A stretch of DNA of 18,314 bases, from positions 1-18,314 of the forward strand of contig JAAUTJ010000022.1 of the NCBI GenBank assembly GCA_012031475.1, in the 5' to 3' direction. This document shows, in pieces, positions 7,952 to 15,650 of this stretch (positions are counted from its first letter, which is position 1; each line of letters opens with the position of its first letter). A model generated the notes under the pieces. It saw nothing but the letters and a program-made list of their open reading frames with translations, ran no database searches and was not told where the DNA came from. Position numbers and translations under genes: made by a program. This DNA comes from Leptolyngbyaceae cyanobacterium SM1_3_5 (GTDB lineage: Bacteria > Cyanobacteriota > Cyanobacteriia > Elainellales > Elainellaceae).

Positions 7952-9136
7952 ATGGCAATGATCGAAACCAAAACCGAACCGATGGTGATCAACATGGGGC
8001 CGCACCATCCCTCCATGCACGGAGTAATGCGGCTGATTGTCACCTTGGACGGTGAAGACGTGGTGGACTGCGAACCTGTGATCGGCTATCTGCACCGAGG
8101 CATGGAGAAAATTGCGGAAAACCGCACCAATACGATGTTTGTGCCCTATGTGTCTCGCTGGGACTATGCAGCAGGCATGTTCAACGAGGCCGTCACGGTC
8201 AACGCGCCGGAAATTCTAGCGGGCATCGACGTTCCCAGACGCGCCCGCTACATCCGCGTGATTATGCTGGAACTCAACCGCATCGCCAACCATTTGCTCT
8301 GGCTTGGTCCGTTCATGGCCGACGTGGGCGCTCAGACTCCGTTCTTCTACATCTTCCGCGAACGGGAAATGATCTATGACCTGTGGGAAGCCGTTTCGGG
8401 CTACCGCTTGATCAACAACAACTACTTCCGCATCGGCGGCGTGGCGGCAGATTTGACCTACGGCTGGGTGGACAAGTGCCAAGAGTTCTGCGAGTACTTT
8501 TTGCCCAAGGTCGATGAGTATGAACGCCTGATCACGGACAACCCGATCTTCCGTCGGCGGGTCGAGGGCGTGGGTACGATCGGACGCGACGAAGCGATCA
8601 ACTGGGGCTTGTCGGGACCGATGCTGCGGGCGTCCGGCGTCAAGTGGGATTTGCGCCGAGTTGATCACTATGAAGTCTACGACGAACTGGACTGGGAAGT
8701 GCAGTGGGAAACGGCGGGCGACTGCTTTGCTCGCTACATTGTCCGCATCCGCGAAATGCGCGAGTCGGCCAAAATCATTATGCAGGCGCTCAAAGCTTTG
8801 CCTGGTGGCCCCTACGAAAACCTGGAAGCCAAACGGATCGCCGCAGGGCCGAAATCCGAATGGAACGGGTTTGACTATCAGTTCATCGGCAAAAAGATCG
8901 CGCCGACCTTCAAGATTCCCAAGGGCGAACACTACTTCCGCATCGAAAGCGGCAAGGGCGAACTGGGCATCTACCTGATTGGCGATGACAATGTGTTCCC
9001 TTGGCGGTGGAAGATTCGGGCGGCAGATTTCAACAACTTGCCGATCTTCCCGAAACTGCTCAAAGGCGTCAAGGTTGCTGACATCATGGCGATCTTGGGC
9101 AGCGTTGACATCATCATGGGATCGGTCGATCGATAA
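7952..9136 (+). CDS. ndhH: NAD(P)H-quinone oxidoreductase (NDH-1) subunit H
   Basis: The 49-kDa-type subunit of the cyanobacterial photosynthetic complex I (NDH-1), in the peripheral arm on the cytoplasmic face of the thylakoid. There it helps form the plastoquinone site used in cyclic electron flow, respiration and CO2 uptake. The 394-residue frame is intact and starts MAMIETKTEPMVINMGPHHP. It carries the family signatures PSMHGVMRLIVTLDGEDVV, IGYLHRGMEKIAENRT, NHLLWLG and the conserved ending of the family (VDIIMGSVDR). Length matches cyanobacterial NdhH exactly. It stands alone: a leader with regulatory-looking repeats precedes it and a strong terminator follows, consistent with ndhH often being separate from the other ndh genes in cyanobacteria. 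Confidence 0.98.
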   Translation: MAMIETKTEPMVINMGPHHPSMHGVMRLIVTLDGEDVVDCEPVIGYLHRGMEKIAENRTNTMFVPYVSRWDYAAGMFNEAVTVNAPEILAGIDVPRRARYIRVIMLELNRIANHLLWLGPFMADVGAQTPFFYIFREREMIYDLWEAVSGYRLINNNYFRIGGVAADLTYGWVDKCQEFCEYFLPKVDEYERLITDNPIFRRRVEGVGTIGRDEAINWGLSGPMLRASGVKWDLRRVDHYEVYDELDWEVQWETAGDCFARYIVRIREMRESAKIIMQALKALPGGPYENLEAKRIAAGPKSEWNGFDYQFIGKKIAPTFKIPKGEHYFRIESGKGELGIYLIGDDNVFPWRWKIRAADFNNLPIFPKLLKGVKVADIMAILGSVDIIMGSVDR

Positions 9137-9158
9137 CCCCATCTAATTTGAACTTCGC

Positions 9159-9186
9159 AAGGCGCGGCATCGGCTGCGCCTTTTTT
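9159..9186 (+). terminator. Intrinsic terminator of ndhH
   Basis: AAGGCGC (9159-9165) pairs with GCGCCTT (9176-9182) over a 10-base loop that can itself pair GC/GC, followed by six T residues at 9181-9186. It begins 23 bp after the ndhH stop codon. This is the clearest intrinsic terminator in the window. Confidence 0.88.
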
Positions 9187-9299
9187 CTGCATTCTTTTTT
9201 CTGCATTGATGCTGCTAGCTGGCATCTGCGAGAAATCACGGAATCTAATCGATCGCCGCTGAAGCTAGCTTGAGATGATTTTTAGCTCAGGAGAGGAAT

Positions 9300-10001
9300 A
9301 TGCGGAATAGCGTGAAAAATTTGAGCTTGGCGATCGCCGCAACATTGGCGATCGGTGGATTAACGGTTGTATCGTCGATCGCGCCTGCTGCCGCTCAGGT
9401 TTTGATCCAGCAGGAAGGCAGTTTGCAGCCTGTTGAAGATGAATATACTTTCTTGGGTCAGGCGGGACAAACGATCGCCATTTCGATGACCAGTGAAGAT
9501 TTTGATACGTTCTTGACCCTGCTTGATCCGAACGATGAAGAAATTGCGACCAACGACGACTACGCCTCGGAAAACCTCGATTCGATGATCGTGATCACGC
9601 TGCCTCGCAATGGAACCTACACGGTTAGAACCAGTTCCTTTTCGGGGGAGGGCGGCGACTATTCGATCACGGTGCGGACGGCCACCGAATACGATCAAAT
9701 CCTCGATCGCGCCTACAAAGCCCTGCTCGAAGGCGATTTTCAAACGGCACTCACCCAGTTCGATGCGGCAATCCGGCTTGATCCCAATCAGCCCAATGCC
9801 TACATGAGTCGAGCGAATGCGCGATTTGGTTTGGCACAGCAGGAAGCCAGCGTTGCCGCGATCGCTGACTTCCGCCGCGCTGCTGACCTGTATGAACAAG
9901 CAGGCAACACAGAAAGCGCTCAAATGCTGCGTGAGCGAATTGGATTTATGCAGGAATTGAACTCTCCCGCTTTGGCTGAAGAATCGGAATCAACTCCTTA
10001 A
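9300..10001 (+). CDS. Exported PPC-domain and tetratricopeptide-repeat protein
   Basis: A 233-residue exported protein of unknown function. Residues 1-32 form a signal peptide (basic NSVKN, hydrophobic LAIAATLAIGG, cleavage at APAAA-Q). Residues about 35-128 form a bacterial pre-peptidase C-terminal (PPC) beta domain, with the typical DFDTFLTLLDPNDEEIATND and GTYTVRTSSFSGEGGDYSITV. Residues about 132-215 form TPR helices (DRAYKALLEGDFQTALTQFD, then NAYMSRANARFGLAQ). PPC domains normally accompany secreted hydrolases, so a PPC-TPR combination suggests a periplasmic or cell-surface binding or scaffold role (inference). The start is supported by AGGAGAGG just upstream of the ATG. The frame is intact. 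The ndhH terminator separates it from ndhH, and it converges with the HerA-like gene. Confidence 0.9.
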   Translation: MRNSVKNLSLAIAATLAIGGLTVVSSIAPAAAQVLIQQEGSLQPVEDEYTFLGQAGQTIAISMTSEDFDTFLTLLDPNDEEIATNDDYASENLDSMIVITLPRNGTYTVRTSSFSGEGGDYSITVRTATEYDQILDRAYKALLEGDFQTALTQFDAAIRLDPNQPNAYMSRANARFGLAQQEASVAAIADFRRAADLYEQAGNTESAQMLRERIGFMQELNSPALAEESESTP

Positions 10002-10029
10002 ATTCCCGAAAGGACAGTTTAACCGCGAT

Positions 10030-10070
10030 CGATCGCCAGACCTATCAAAATCTTTAGCGTTTGGCGATCG
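10030..10070. terminator. 9-bp inverted repeat between convergent genes
   Basis: CGATCGCCA (10030-10038) and TGGCGATCG (10062-10070) can form a stem over a 23-base loop in the 74-bp gap between the convergent PPC-TPR and HerA-like genes. It may serve as a bidirectional terminator. Since both arms contain HIP1-like sequence, chance pairing is possible. Confidence 0.3.
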
Positions 10071-10075
10071 CCTCC

Positions 10076-11814
10076 CTAAAATCCCAAGTCCGCCTTGGCC
10101 GATTCCGCCGCTTTGATCACGGCCTCGGTGGGCACTTCTTCCCAATCGATCGCCCCAATTTCGGCATAGAACGTTTCGTCATACGGACGAGTCCGAATCA
10201 CAACGGGCATCGGCACGGCATGACCGAGAATCAAAGCCTGCTGCTTCGAGTCGAGCTTGGAGAGAACCGATCGCAAGCTTTGTCCACCCGACACTCCAGT
10301 AAAAATCGCCTCAATATCCTTCTCGTCGTTCAGCAACGCCGTAATCCGCGTTCCGACCTGCGACATGACTTCGTTATCGATGCCGGACGGACGCTGATCG
10401 ACCACCAATAACGTGACGAAATATTTCCGCATTTCGCGGGCGATCGTGCCGAAAATCGTTTGTCCCACTGTAGACGGATCGAGAAAGCGGTGCGCTTCTT
10501 CGATCGTAATGACGAGCGGTTGGGGCGATCGCTCACGTTCTTCGTCTGCAAAACTTTTCAGCCTTGTGAACGTAGCTGGCGTGAATGCGGCGGGCGATCA
10601 CGTTCGTCGCCAGCATGTATGACAGCAAATTCGATTGCGAACCAAATTCAACCACGACATGCTTTCCGGCTTCCAGCGATTCGAGAATTTGACTGACGTA
10701 GTTGTGCGGGCAGGTTTGCCGGAGATATTTCAAATCGTCAAGCCGCTGCAATTTGCGCTGCAACGCCATAATGGACGACTTGCTGCCCATTTTGACTTCA
10801 CAAAATTCCTGAATTTCCTCATTGCTCATCGACAACAGGCGCGTAATCCAGCTTCGTCCAAATTCGTTGCGGAGAATAATCGCGTTTTCCAGACTCGCCT
10901 CAGACAAATTCAATCGCCGCGCACCAGCATCAGATCTTCCACGTCAATTTGGTCGTAGCTGATGTAAAGCTCTTGGGCATCGCGAACGCCACGCCGCTTG
11001 GTCGATTCCGGGTCAAGCGTGTAGATTTGCACCTGTCCGGGAAATAGCTGCCGCAAGCCTTTCACCGTACTAAACTGCTTGCCTTCGCGAGTCGCTTCCC
11101 AGCCATATTCCGAGTGCATATCGAAAATGAGATTCACCGCTGCCCGCTTGCGAATGATGCCCGACAGCAAGAGGCGCGTCAGAAATGATTTGCCCGTGCC
11201 GGACTTGCCAAACACGCCATTACTACGCTCGACAAATCGATCGAGATCCACGCAGATCGGCACATCCATATCGATCGGCATTCCGATCGCAAAATTGCGC
11301 CGCTGCGGGTCATCTTCCCAGCCAAAAACCGCACGAAAATCGCGATCGCTCGCATCAAACACTTGCGAAAAGTGGCTCGGAATCGTCTTCACGGGCAGCA
11401 GTTCAAAACCGCTATTTGACTGCGGCTCAAACGATCCGGGCAGCGATAATTGACCTTCGGAAACTTTCGATTTTTTCTTTTTTTCTGGCTTAAATTCTTC
11501 TGCCGTTTCGCTTGGTTGAGTCGGCGTAAACATCAGCATCGGCGTTAAGCTGACCGTGCCGTAAGTGCCACTACCTGCCAAAACTTCCTGCAAAACAGAT
11601 TATTTGGATCGGGCGGATTGGCAATGATGCGCGGGTTGGCGGTTCCCAAGGCGACATCGGTGAGCATACAGAAAAAGCGCGATCGCCTGCCCTGCACGAC
11701 GAGAAATTTGCCGACGCGCATTTCTTCCACCGACACATCAGGATGCAAACGCACTTCTAGACCTTGACTCAAAGAGCCTTGAATCACTGAACCAAGAGGC
11801 TGCTCAAGTTCCAT
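10076..11814 (-). CDS. HerA/DUF87-type ATP-binding protein (hexameric ATPase family), three frameshifts
   Basis: A FtsK/HerA-superfamily ATPase. The N-terminal beta-barrel (HAS-like) part includes GSVIQGSLSQGLEVRLHPDV. The ATPase core has Walker A GKSGTGKSF near residue 205, a hydrophobic DMHSEYGWEATREGKQF segment, and Walker B LVITIEEAHRFLDPS near residue 435. The sensor/arginine region contains REMRKYFVTLLVVDQRPSGI. The frame breaks three times: a lost T in the run at 11592-11595 (NNLF to LQEVLAGS), a lost base near 10915-10924 (EDLMLVR to LNLSEASLENA), and an extra T at the run complementary to 10550-10553 (YVHKAEKF to ADEERER). Corrected length is 579 residues. The ATG at 11814 is one of three close in-frame candidates (11814, 11823, 11835). 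HerA relatives move DNA and often pair with NurA nuclease, but no nuclease gene is adjacent. Its substrate is unknown. Confidence 0.85.
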
Positions 11815-12005
11815 GCCAACCATTGTGCCAACCATCGCTCGATCGAACTGCTTCCATAATACAGTCGTTCGATAATACGATCGTTCTACTCGCAATTTTT
11901 GCCGCAGAAATCTTCGCTTTAAGTTAGAAAATCGCAAGTTTTTGTTGCTTTTTTCGCTGCCAGAATCAGCGGTAGGGCGTCAAGCAATAGCGAGATAAGG
12001 ATTAG

Positions 12006-12113
12006 CTTCACGCCAAGTTCAAGGCTCTAGTATTAATCCTGCTCGTTGGGCTGCTGTTGTTTGGAATCGGCTATGCTGCCAAATCTAATTATTGCAACTC
12101 ACCGCTACGATAG
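12006..12113 (+). CDS. Possible small single-pass membrane peptide, start codon not visible
   Basis: An open stretch of 35 codons after the in-frame TAG at 12003 encodes a basic start (HAKFKA), a hydrophobic run LVLILLVGLLLFGIGYAAK, and a polar tail ending NSPLR, then TAG at 12111-12113. This is the layout of a one-helix membrane protein. AAGGA at about 11996-12000 would be a well-spaced ribosome binding site, but no ATG, GTG or TTG lies in frame. The start may have been lost to a sequence error, as in neighbouring genes, or the stretch may be chance. It precedes ylqF by 26 bp. I recognise no family. Confidence 0.3.
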   Translation, partial: LHAKFKALVLILLVGLLLFGIGYAAKSNYCNSPLR

Positions 12114-12139
12114 AAACGGATCTTTCTTTCCGCATCCAC

Positions 12140-13016
12140 ATGACACCGCCGATTCAGTGGTATCCCGGCCACATTGCCAAAGCCGAACGCGCCCTACAGG
12201 AACAGCTTAAGCGGGTGGACGTGGTGCTGGAAGTGCGCGACGCCCGCATTCCGCTGACAACCAAGCATCCGCAGATCGATCAGTGGGTTGGCAACAAAGG
12301 CCGCGTCTTAGTGCTAAATCGGCTCGACATGATTCCCCCGTCACTGCATCAAAATGGATCGACTGGTTTGCCGCGCAGGGAGAAACTGCCTATTTCACCG
12401 AAGCGCAGCACGGCAAAGGCGTTGCCGCTGTTGCCCAAGCCGCCAAAATTGCCGGAGAGCAGATGAATCAGCGTCGGCGCGATCGCGACATGTTGCCCCG
12501 CGCTGTCCGAGCGGTTGTGCTGGGCTTTCCCAACGTCGGCAAGTCGGCTTTGATTAACCGCCTGCTAAATCGGCGTGTGGTCGAAAGCGCTCGGCGTCCC
12601 GGCGTGACAAGGCAACTGCGCTGGATTCGGATTTCTGACCAGCTTGAACTGCTGGATGCTCCGGGCGTTTTGCCCTCTCGCCTCTATGATCAAGCGGCGG
12701 CGCTGAAGCTGGCAATCTGTGACGACATTGGCGAGGCATCGTATGACAACCAGCGCGTTGCGGCTGTTTTGATCGATCTGCTCAGCCAGCTTCCACCGGG
12801 AATGCACGTCGAAGCGGCGTTGCGATCGCGCTACGGCTCGATCGGGCTGGCCGGACGGGAGAAAGCTACATTCGCGATCTGGCCGACCACCGCTATCAGA
12901 GCGACGTGGAGCGATCGGCGCGGCAACTGCTCAACGACTTTCGCAAAGGCAATTTGGGCGCACTGCCGCTAGAGTTGCCTTTGCAGTCCGCCGCCTCGAT
13001 CGCTCAGCCAACTTGA
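12140..13016 (+). CDS. ylqF: Ribosome biogenesis GTPase YlqF/RbgA, two frameshifts
   Basis: A circularly permuted GTPase that assists late assembly of the large ribosomal subunit. The permuted order is visible: G4-type NRLD first, then the G1 P-loop GFPNVGKSALINRL, the RPGVTRQLRWIR switch region, and G3 DAPGVLPSRL. The N-terminus MTPPIQWYPGHIAKAERAL is the family signature, so the ATG at 12140 is preferred to the upstream TTG at 12092. A C is lost in the run at 12335-12339 (MIPP to VTASKWIDWFAAQ) and a base is lost between about 12840 and 12862. The latter switches to the frame reading GESYIRDLADHRYQSDVE and RQLLNDFRKGNLGALPLE, which ends at 13014-13016. Corrected length is 292 residues, normal for the family. 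Its last 13 bp overlap the 3' end of the convergent cyclase-fold gene. Confidence 0.92.
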
Positions 13017-13606
13017 AGCTTGTAGGTGGTCAGGTCAAGCCCGGAAATTGAAGCGGTCAGCGGCTCCCACAAGCGATCCTCGTGCTGCACCTGTGCATAG
13101 GCCGCCTCAGTCAGCAAAATTTCGCCCGATCGCGCCAGATCTTCACCCAGCTTGCAGGCCAAATTCATCTCGCTGCCATACAAATCATCGTCACCGACCA
13201 GCAGCAGATCGCCGTAGCCGATTCCAATCCCAACATACAGATCTTGCGCGTCCGGCAAATGCACGTTCACAGCCGCAAGTCTGGCCGAAATCGCGATCGC
13301 ACAGTCGATCGCATCCGTCACGGAGTCAAAAATTGCAAAAATATTGTCGGCTTCGCGCTTCACCGTCCGGCCTTGGTGCTGCTCGATCACGGGGACGGCG
13401 ATCGATCCCAACCGCTGCACCATCGCCAAAAAGTGAATGATGCTGTAGCGAATCGTCAGCCGCGAAAATCCGGCCATATCCAGGACAAGAACGGTGTGCG
13501 TCTGCAAAAACTGCTGGTAGATCTGGGCGTCGATCGCGGCTGCGGCTTCGGGCTGTTCGTTCCGCAGGCGCAAGAGGCGATCGAGGTCGGCTTTTGAGTA
13601 AGTCAT
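13004..13606 (-). CDS. Class III nucleotide-cyclase-fold protein, catalytic arginine position occupied by lysine
   Basis: A 200-residue soluble protein consisting of a short helical N-terminus and one class III adenylate/guanylate cyclase homology domain. The two metal-binding aspartates are present: D43 in VLDMAGFSRLT and D87 in KREADNIFAIF, where the usual glycine before the second aspartate is alanine. GYGDLLLVGDDDLYGSEMNL and KLGEDLARSGEILLTEAAY follow as in cyclases. The transition-state pair Asn-x3-Arg reads N148-LAC-K152, so the arginine is lysine. Activity may therefore be weak, altered or absent; a regulatory role is possible. No sensor domain is fused to it. The frame is intact and ends 13 bp inside the 3' end of ylqF on the other strand. 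No strong ribosome binding site precedes the ATG. Confidence 0.85.
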   Translation of the reverse strand: MTYSKADLDRLLRLRNEQPEAAAAIDAQIYQQFLQTHTVLVLDMAGFSRLTIRYSIIHFLAMVQRLGSIAVPVIEQHQGRTVKREADNIFAIFDSVTDAIDCAIAISARLAAVNVHLPDAQDLYVGIGIGYGDLLLVGDDDLYGSEMNLACKLGEDLARSGEILLTEAAYAQVQHEDRLWEPLTASISGLDLTTYKLQVG

Positions 13607-13678
13607 GAATTGTGCAAAAACAATTGTGCGGAAAGGGCAATTTAGTTATTCCCTGCTTCCGCAAGATTTTCAGCAACT

Positions 13679-13732
13679 ATTTTGTTTTGACAGCCATTTT
13701 GTTTTGACAGCCGCTACAGGTTTGACAGCCAT
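13679..13732. repeat. 17-bp tandem repeat after the y-type thioredoxin gene
   Basis: ATTTTGTTTTGACAGCC occurs twice head to tail (13679-13695 and 13696-13712), identical in all 17 bases. A third partial copy, TTTGACAGCCAT, at 13721-13732 touches the thioredoxin stop codon. On the minus strand an ATG overlaps that stop (TGATG) and opens 20 codons through the repeats, ending near 13670. Confidence 0.75.
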
Positions 13733-14049
13733 CACACGATCGACTGCAAATGTTGAATCAGTTGATCGGCAGGCACAACGCCCTCAATCCGATTCACAGG
13801 TTGACCCTGCTTAAATAGCACGAGGGTCGGCAATGCCTGAATGCCGTACTGCGTCGCCAAATCTGGATAGTTGTCCGTGTTGATTTTCACAACCTGAACG
13901 CGATCGTGCATCTGCGCGTTCACCTGTTCAAGAATTTTCGCCATCATCTGACAGGGGCCACACCAAGGCGCGTAGAAGTCGATCAGTAAGGGTCGATCGC
14001 TGCCCTCGATCATCTCTTGAAACGTCGCAAATTCTTTTTTCGCTGCCAT
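13732..14049 (-). CDS. Thioredoxin, y-type
   Basis: A 105-residue thioredoxin with the canonical active site C30-G-P-C33 in FYAPWCGPCQMM and the cis-proline segment GIQALPTLVLFKQGQP. The pattern CQMMAKILEQVNAQ with VVKINTDNYPDLATQYGIQ and EGVVPADQLIQHL is that of cyanobacterial and plastid y-type thioredoxins. In plants these supply electrons to peroxiredoxins and methionine sulfoxide reductases; the same role here is inferred. The frame is intact and full length. It is divergent from fabG across a 130-bp gap, and the 17-bp tandem repeat begins at its stop codon. It is unrelated in detail to the WCGVC thioredoxin-like gene at the left end. Confidence 0.93.
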   Translation of the reverse strand: MAAKKEFATFQEMIEGSDRPLLIDFYAPWCGPCQMMAKILEQVNAQMHDRVQVVKINTDNYPDLATQYGIQALPTLVLFKQGQPVNRIEGVVPADQLIQHLQSIV

Positions 14050-14134
14050 AAAAATCCTGGGAAAATCACTGCTGCCCCGATCCTAGTGCAAAAAATTTTC
14101 CAACCTGCCGCGATCCCCAAATGCCTTAAGATTG

Positions 14135-14179
14135 TTGGGGTATTTCGGATTTGCGAATCCCCGACACCCGATACCCCAA
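14135..14179 (+). promoter_or_regulatory. Nested inverted repeat abutting the fabG start, with CCGACACCC repeat copy 2
   Basis: TTGGGGTAT (14135-14143) is the exact complement of ATACCCCAA (14171-14179), and the latter ends on the base before the fabG ATG. Inside, GGATT (14148-14152) pairs with AATCC (14156-14160). The right side (14156-14177) contains CCCCGACACCCGATACCCC, matching the short repeat at 1227 and 17276. No Shine-Dalgarno sequence is seen, so initiation may depend on this structure or use a leaderless mRNA. Confidence 0.5.
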
Positions 14180-14928
14180 ATGAACCCACGTCTGCAAAAC
14201 CAAGTTGCGATCGTCACCGGAGCATCTCGCGGCATCGGTCGCGCCATTGCCCTTGCGCTGGCAACCGAGGGCGCAAAAGTCGCCGTCAACTACGCCAGTT
14301 CGAGCGGTGCAGCCGAAGAAGTGGTCAGTAAAATTGCCGAAATGGGCGGCGAGGCGATCGCCCTGCAAGCTGATGTCTCTCAGGCCGATCAGGTGGATGC
14401 GCTGGTCAACGGCGTGATGGAAAAATGGGGACGAGTGGATGTTTTGGTGAACAATGCCGGAATCACCAGAGATACGCTGCTGCTGCGGATGAAGCCGGAC
14501 GATTGGCAGGCGGTGATCGACCTGAACCTGACGGGCGTTTTTCTCTGCACTCGCGCCATCAGTAAAATCATGCTGAAGCAAAAATCTGGACGCATTGTCA
14601 ACATCACCTCAGTGGTCGGACTGATGGGCAATGCAGGACAGGCGAACTACAGCGCGGCCAAAGCAGGCGTGATCGGGTTTACCAGGTCGATCGCCAAAGA
14701 GCTTTCCAGCCGTGCGATCACCGTCAACGCCGTTGCTCCGGGCGTTCATCGCGACGGACATGACGCATGACTGTTAAATCTGAAGACATTCTCAAGTTCA
14801 TTCCGCTCGGTCGCTACGGCCAACCTGAAGAAGTCGCCGGACTCGTGCAGTTTCTCGCGGCTGATCCTGCCGCTGCCTACATCACCGGACAGGTGTTTAA
14901 TATTGACGGCGGTATGGTGATGGCTTAG
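14180..14928 (+). CDS. fabG: 3-oxoacyl-[acyl-carrier-protein] reductase FabG, two frameshifts
   Basis: The NADPH-dependent reductase of the type II fatty-acid elongation cycle, cytosolic. Features in order: cofactor loop TGASRGIGRAIA at residues 14-25, NNAG at the adenine side, catalytic serine in VNITSVVGLMG, and the YSAAK tyrosine-lysine pair. The frame breaks just after NAVAPG with an extra G near 14744 (expected FIATDMTH), then again near 14769-14776. It resumes as KSEDILKFIPLGRYGQ, PEEVAGLVQFLAADPAAAYI and DGGMVMA to the stop at 14926-14928. Removing two bases gives 248 residues, the usual FabG length. The ATG at 14180 fits the family; the upstream TTG at 14132 adds 16 unconserved residues. 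Since FabG is normally essential, the breaks are most likely sequence errors. Confidence 0.93.
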
Positions 14929-14954
14929 GGCGATCGGGCGATCGGGGATCAGCC

Positions 14955-14992
14955 GAGACGCGAGATCTGTTGAGACGCGAGATCTCGCGTCT
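14955..14992. repeat. Dispersed cyanobacterial palindrome (GAGACGCGA family)
   Basis: AGACGCGAGATCTCGCGTCT at 14973-14992 is a perfect 20-base palindrome. It is preceded at 14955-14968 by a direct copy of its left arm, GAGACGCGAGATCT. It lies between the convergent fabG and DUF4129 genes. Very similar GTAGAGACGCGA...TCGCGTCT palindromes are widely scattered in cyanobacterial genomes. It may also act as a bidirectional terminator. Confidence 0.75.
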
Positions 14993-15029
14993 GTACGATG
15001 TCCGAATCGCGGTTGAATATTTTCGATCG

Positions 15030-15611
15030 TTAAGCTGGATCGAGGGTGCGATCGATTTGCTCGTAGGCTTGCTGGCAGGAGCGGAAGTTTTCGATTGTGA
15101 TCGGCTGGCTGCCAAAGCAAACTTGCTCGTGCGTTTGAATCAAAAGCTGATAGAGTTGCGGCTGTGATAGCTGGCGGACGCACTGCGAGTATTCGCCATC
15201 GGTGCGGCTGGCCGCGATCGGAATTTGTTGTGTTTCATCTAGTCGCTGAAGCATGGCGAGATACAGCGATCGACAGGCTTCGCGATAGTTGCCTTGCTGC
15301 TGCTGCTGCTGCGCCTGTTTTAGCCATTCTGCCGCGCTCAGCGATCGGGCTGCGACTTGGGGCTGCGATCGAGATACCTGCACCTGTCGCAGTTGCGGAG
15401 CCAGCAGATTGACAAGCTGCCAGATCAGCCAGAGGGCAATCGCGGCCAGAATAATCCAGCAGAGCGTCACAATCCAATCGGGCGAAATTTGCACATTTGG
15501 AACGGGAAGCTGCGTATCCGCAAGCCGCACTTCAACCCATTCCCCCACGCGCTGCGAGAACAGGCGAAGCTGCCAGTCCAAACTGTTTTGTTGAAATGCT
15601 TCTGTCGTCAT
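15030..15611 (-). CDS. DUF4129-containing single-pass membrane protein
   Basis: A 193-residue protein with one membrane segment at about residues 46-68 (WIVTLCWIILAAIALWLIWQ). A low-complexity glutamine run (LKQAQQQQQQGNY) comes next, then a DUF4129 domain recognisable from YREACRSLYLAMLQRLDE, the RTDGEYSQCVRQL block, and a final helical segment with HEQVCFGSQPITIENFRSC. In cyanobacteria such proteins are often near transglutaminase-like or MoxR/DUF58 genes; none is present here. The biochemical function is unknown. The cytosolic or periplasmic placement of the domain cannot be fixed from sequence alone. The frame is intact. The gene is convergent with fabG across a palindromic repeat. Confidence 0.82.
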   Translation of the reverse strand: MTTEAFQQNSLDWQLRLFSQRVGEWVEVRLADTQLPVPNVQISPDWIVTLCWIILAAIALWLIWQLVNLLAPQLRQVQVSRSQPQVAARSLSAAEWLKQAQQQQQQGNYREACRSLYLAMLQRLDETQQIPIAASRTDGEYSQCVRQLSQPQLYQLLIQTHEQVCFGSQPITIENFRSCQQAYEQIDRTLDPA

Positions 15612-15650
15612 GGCTTTAAGTTAGCAAAGATCGCCCCTCCTTCAAATTCA

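Noticed and set aside
8216..9142. 308-codon open frame on the minus strand opposite ndhH
   Set aside because: It is the exact antisense of a highly conserved gene, has no family features or ribosome binding site, and is explained by the GC-biased third codon positions of ndhH.
12092..12139. TTG at 12092 as the ylqF start
   Set aside because: The YlqF family begins close to the QWYPGHIAKA motif, which the ATG at 12140 provides; the extra 16 residues overlap the putative small membrane peptide frame.
13679..13732. CRISPR array
   Set aside because: The 17-bp units are adjacent with no spacers, only two full copies exist, and no cas genes are present.
14132..14179. TTG at 14132 as the fabG start
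   Set aside because: It would add 16 residues not typical of FabG and would lie within the inverted repeat; the ATG at 14180 gives the normal N-terminus and total length.
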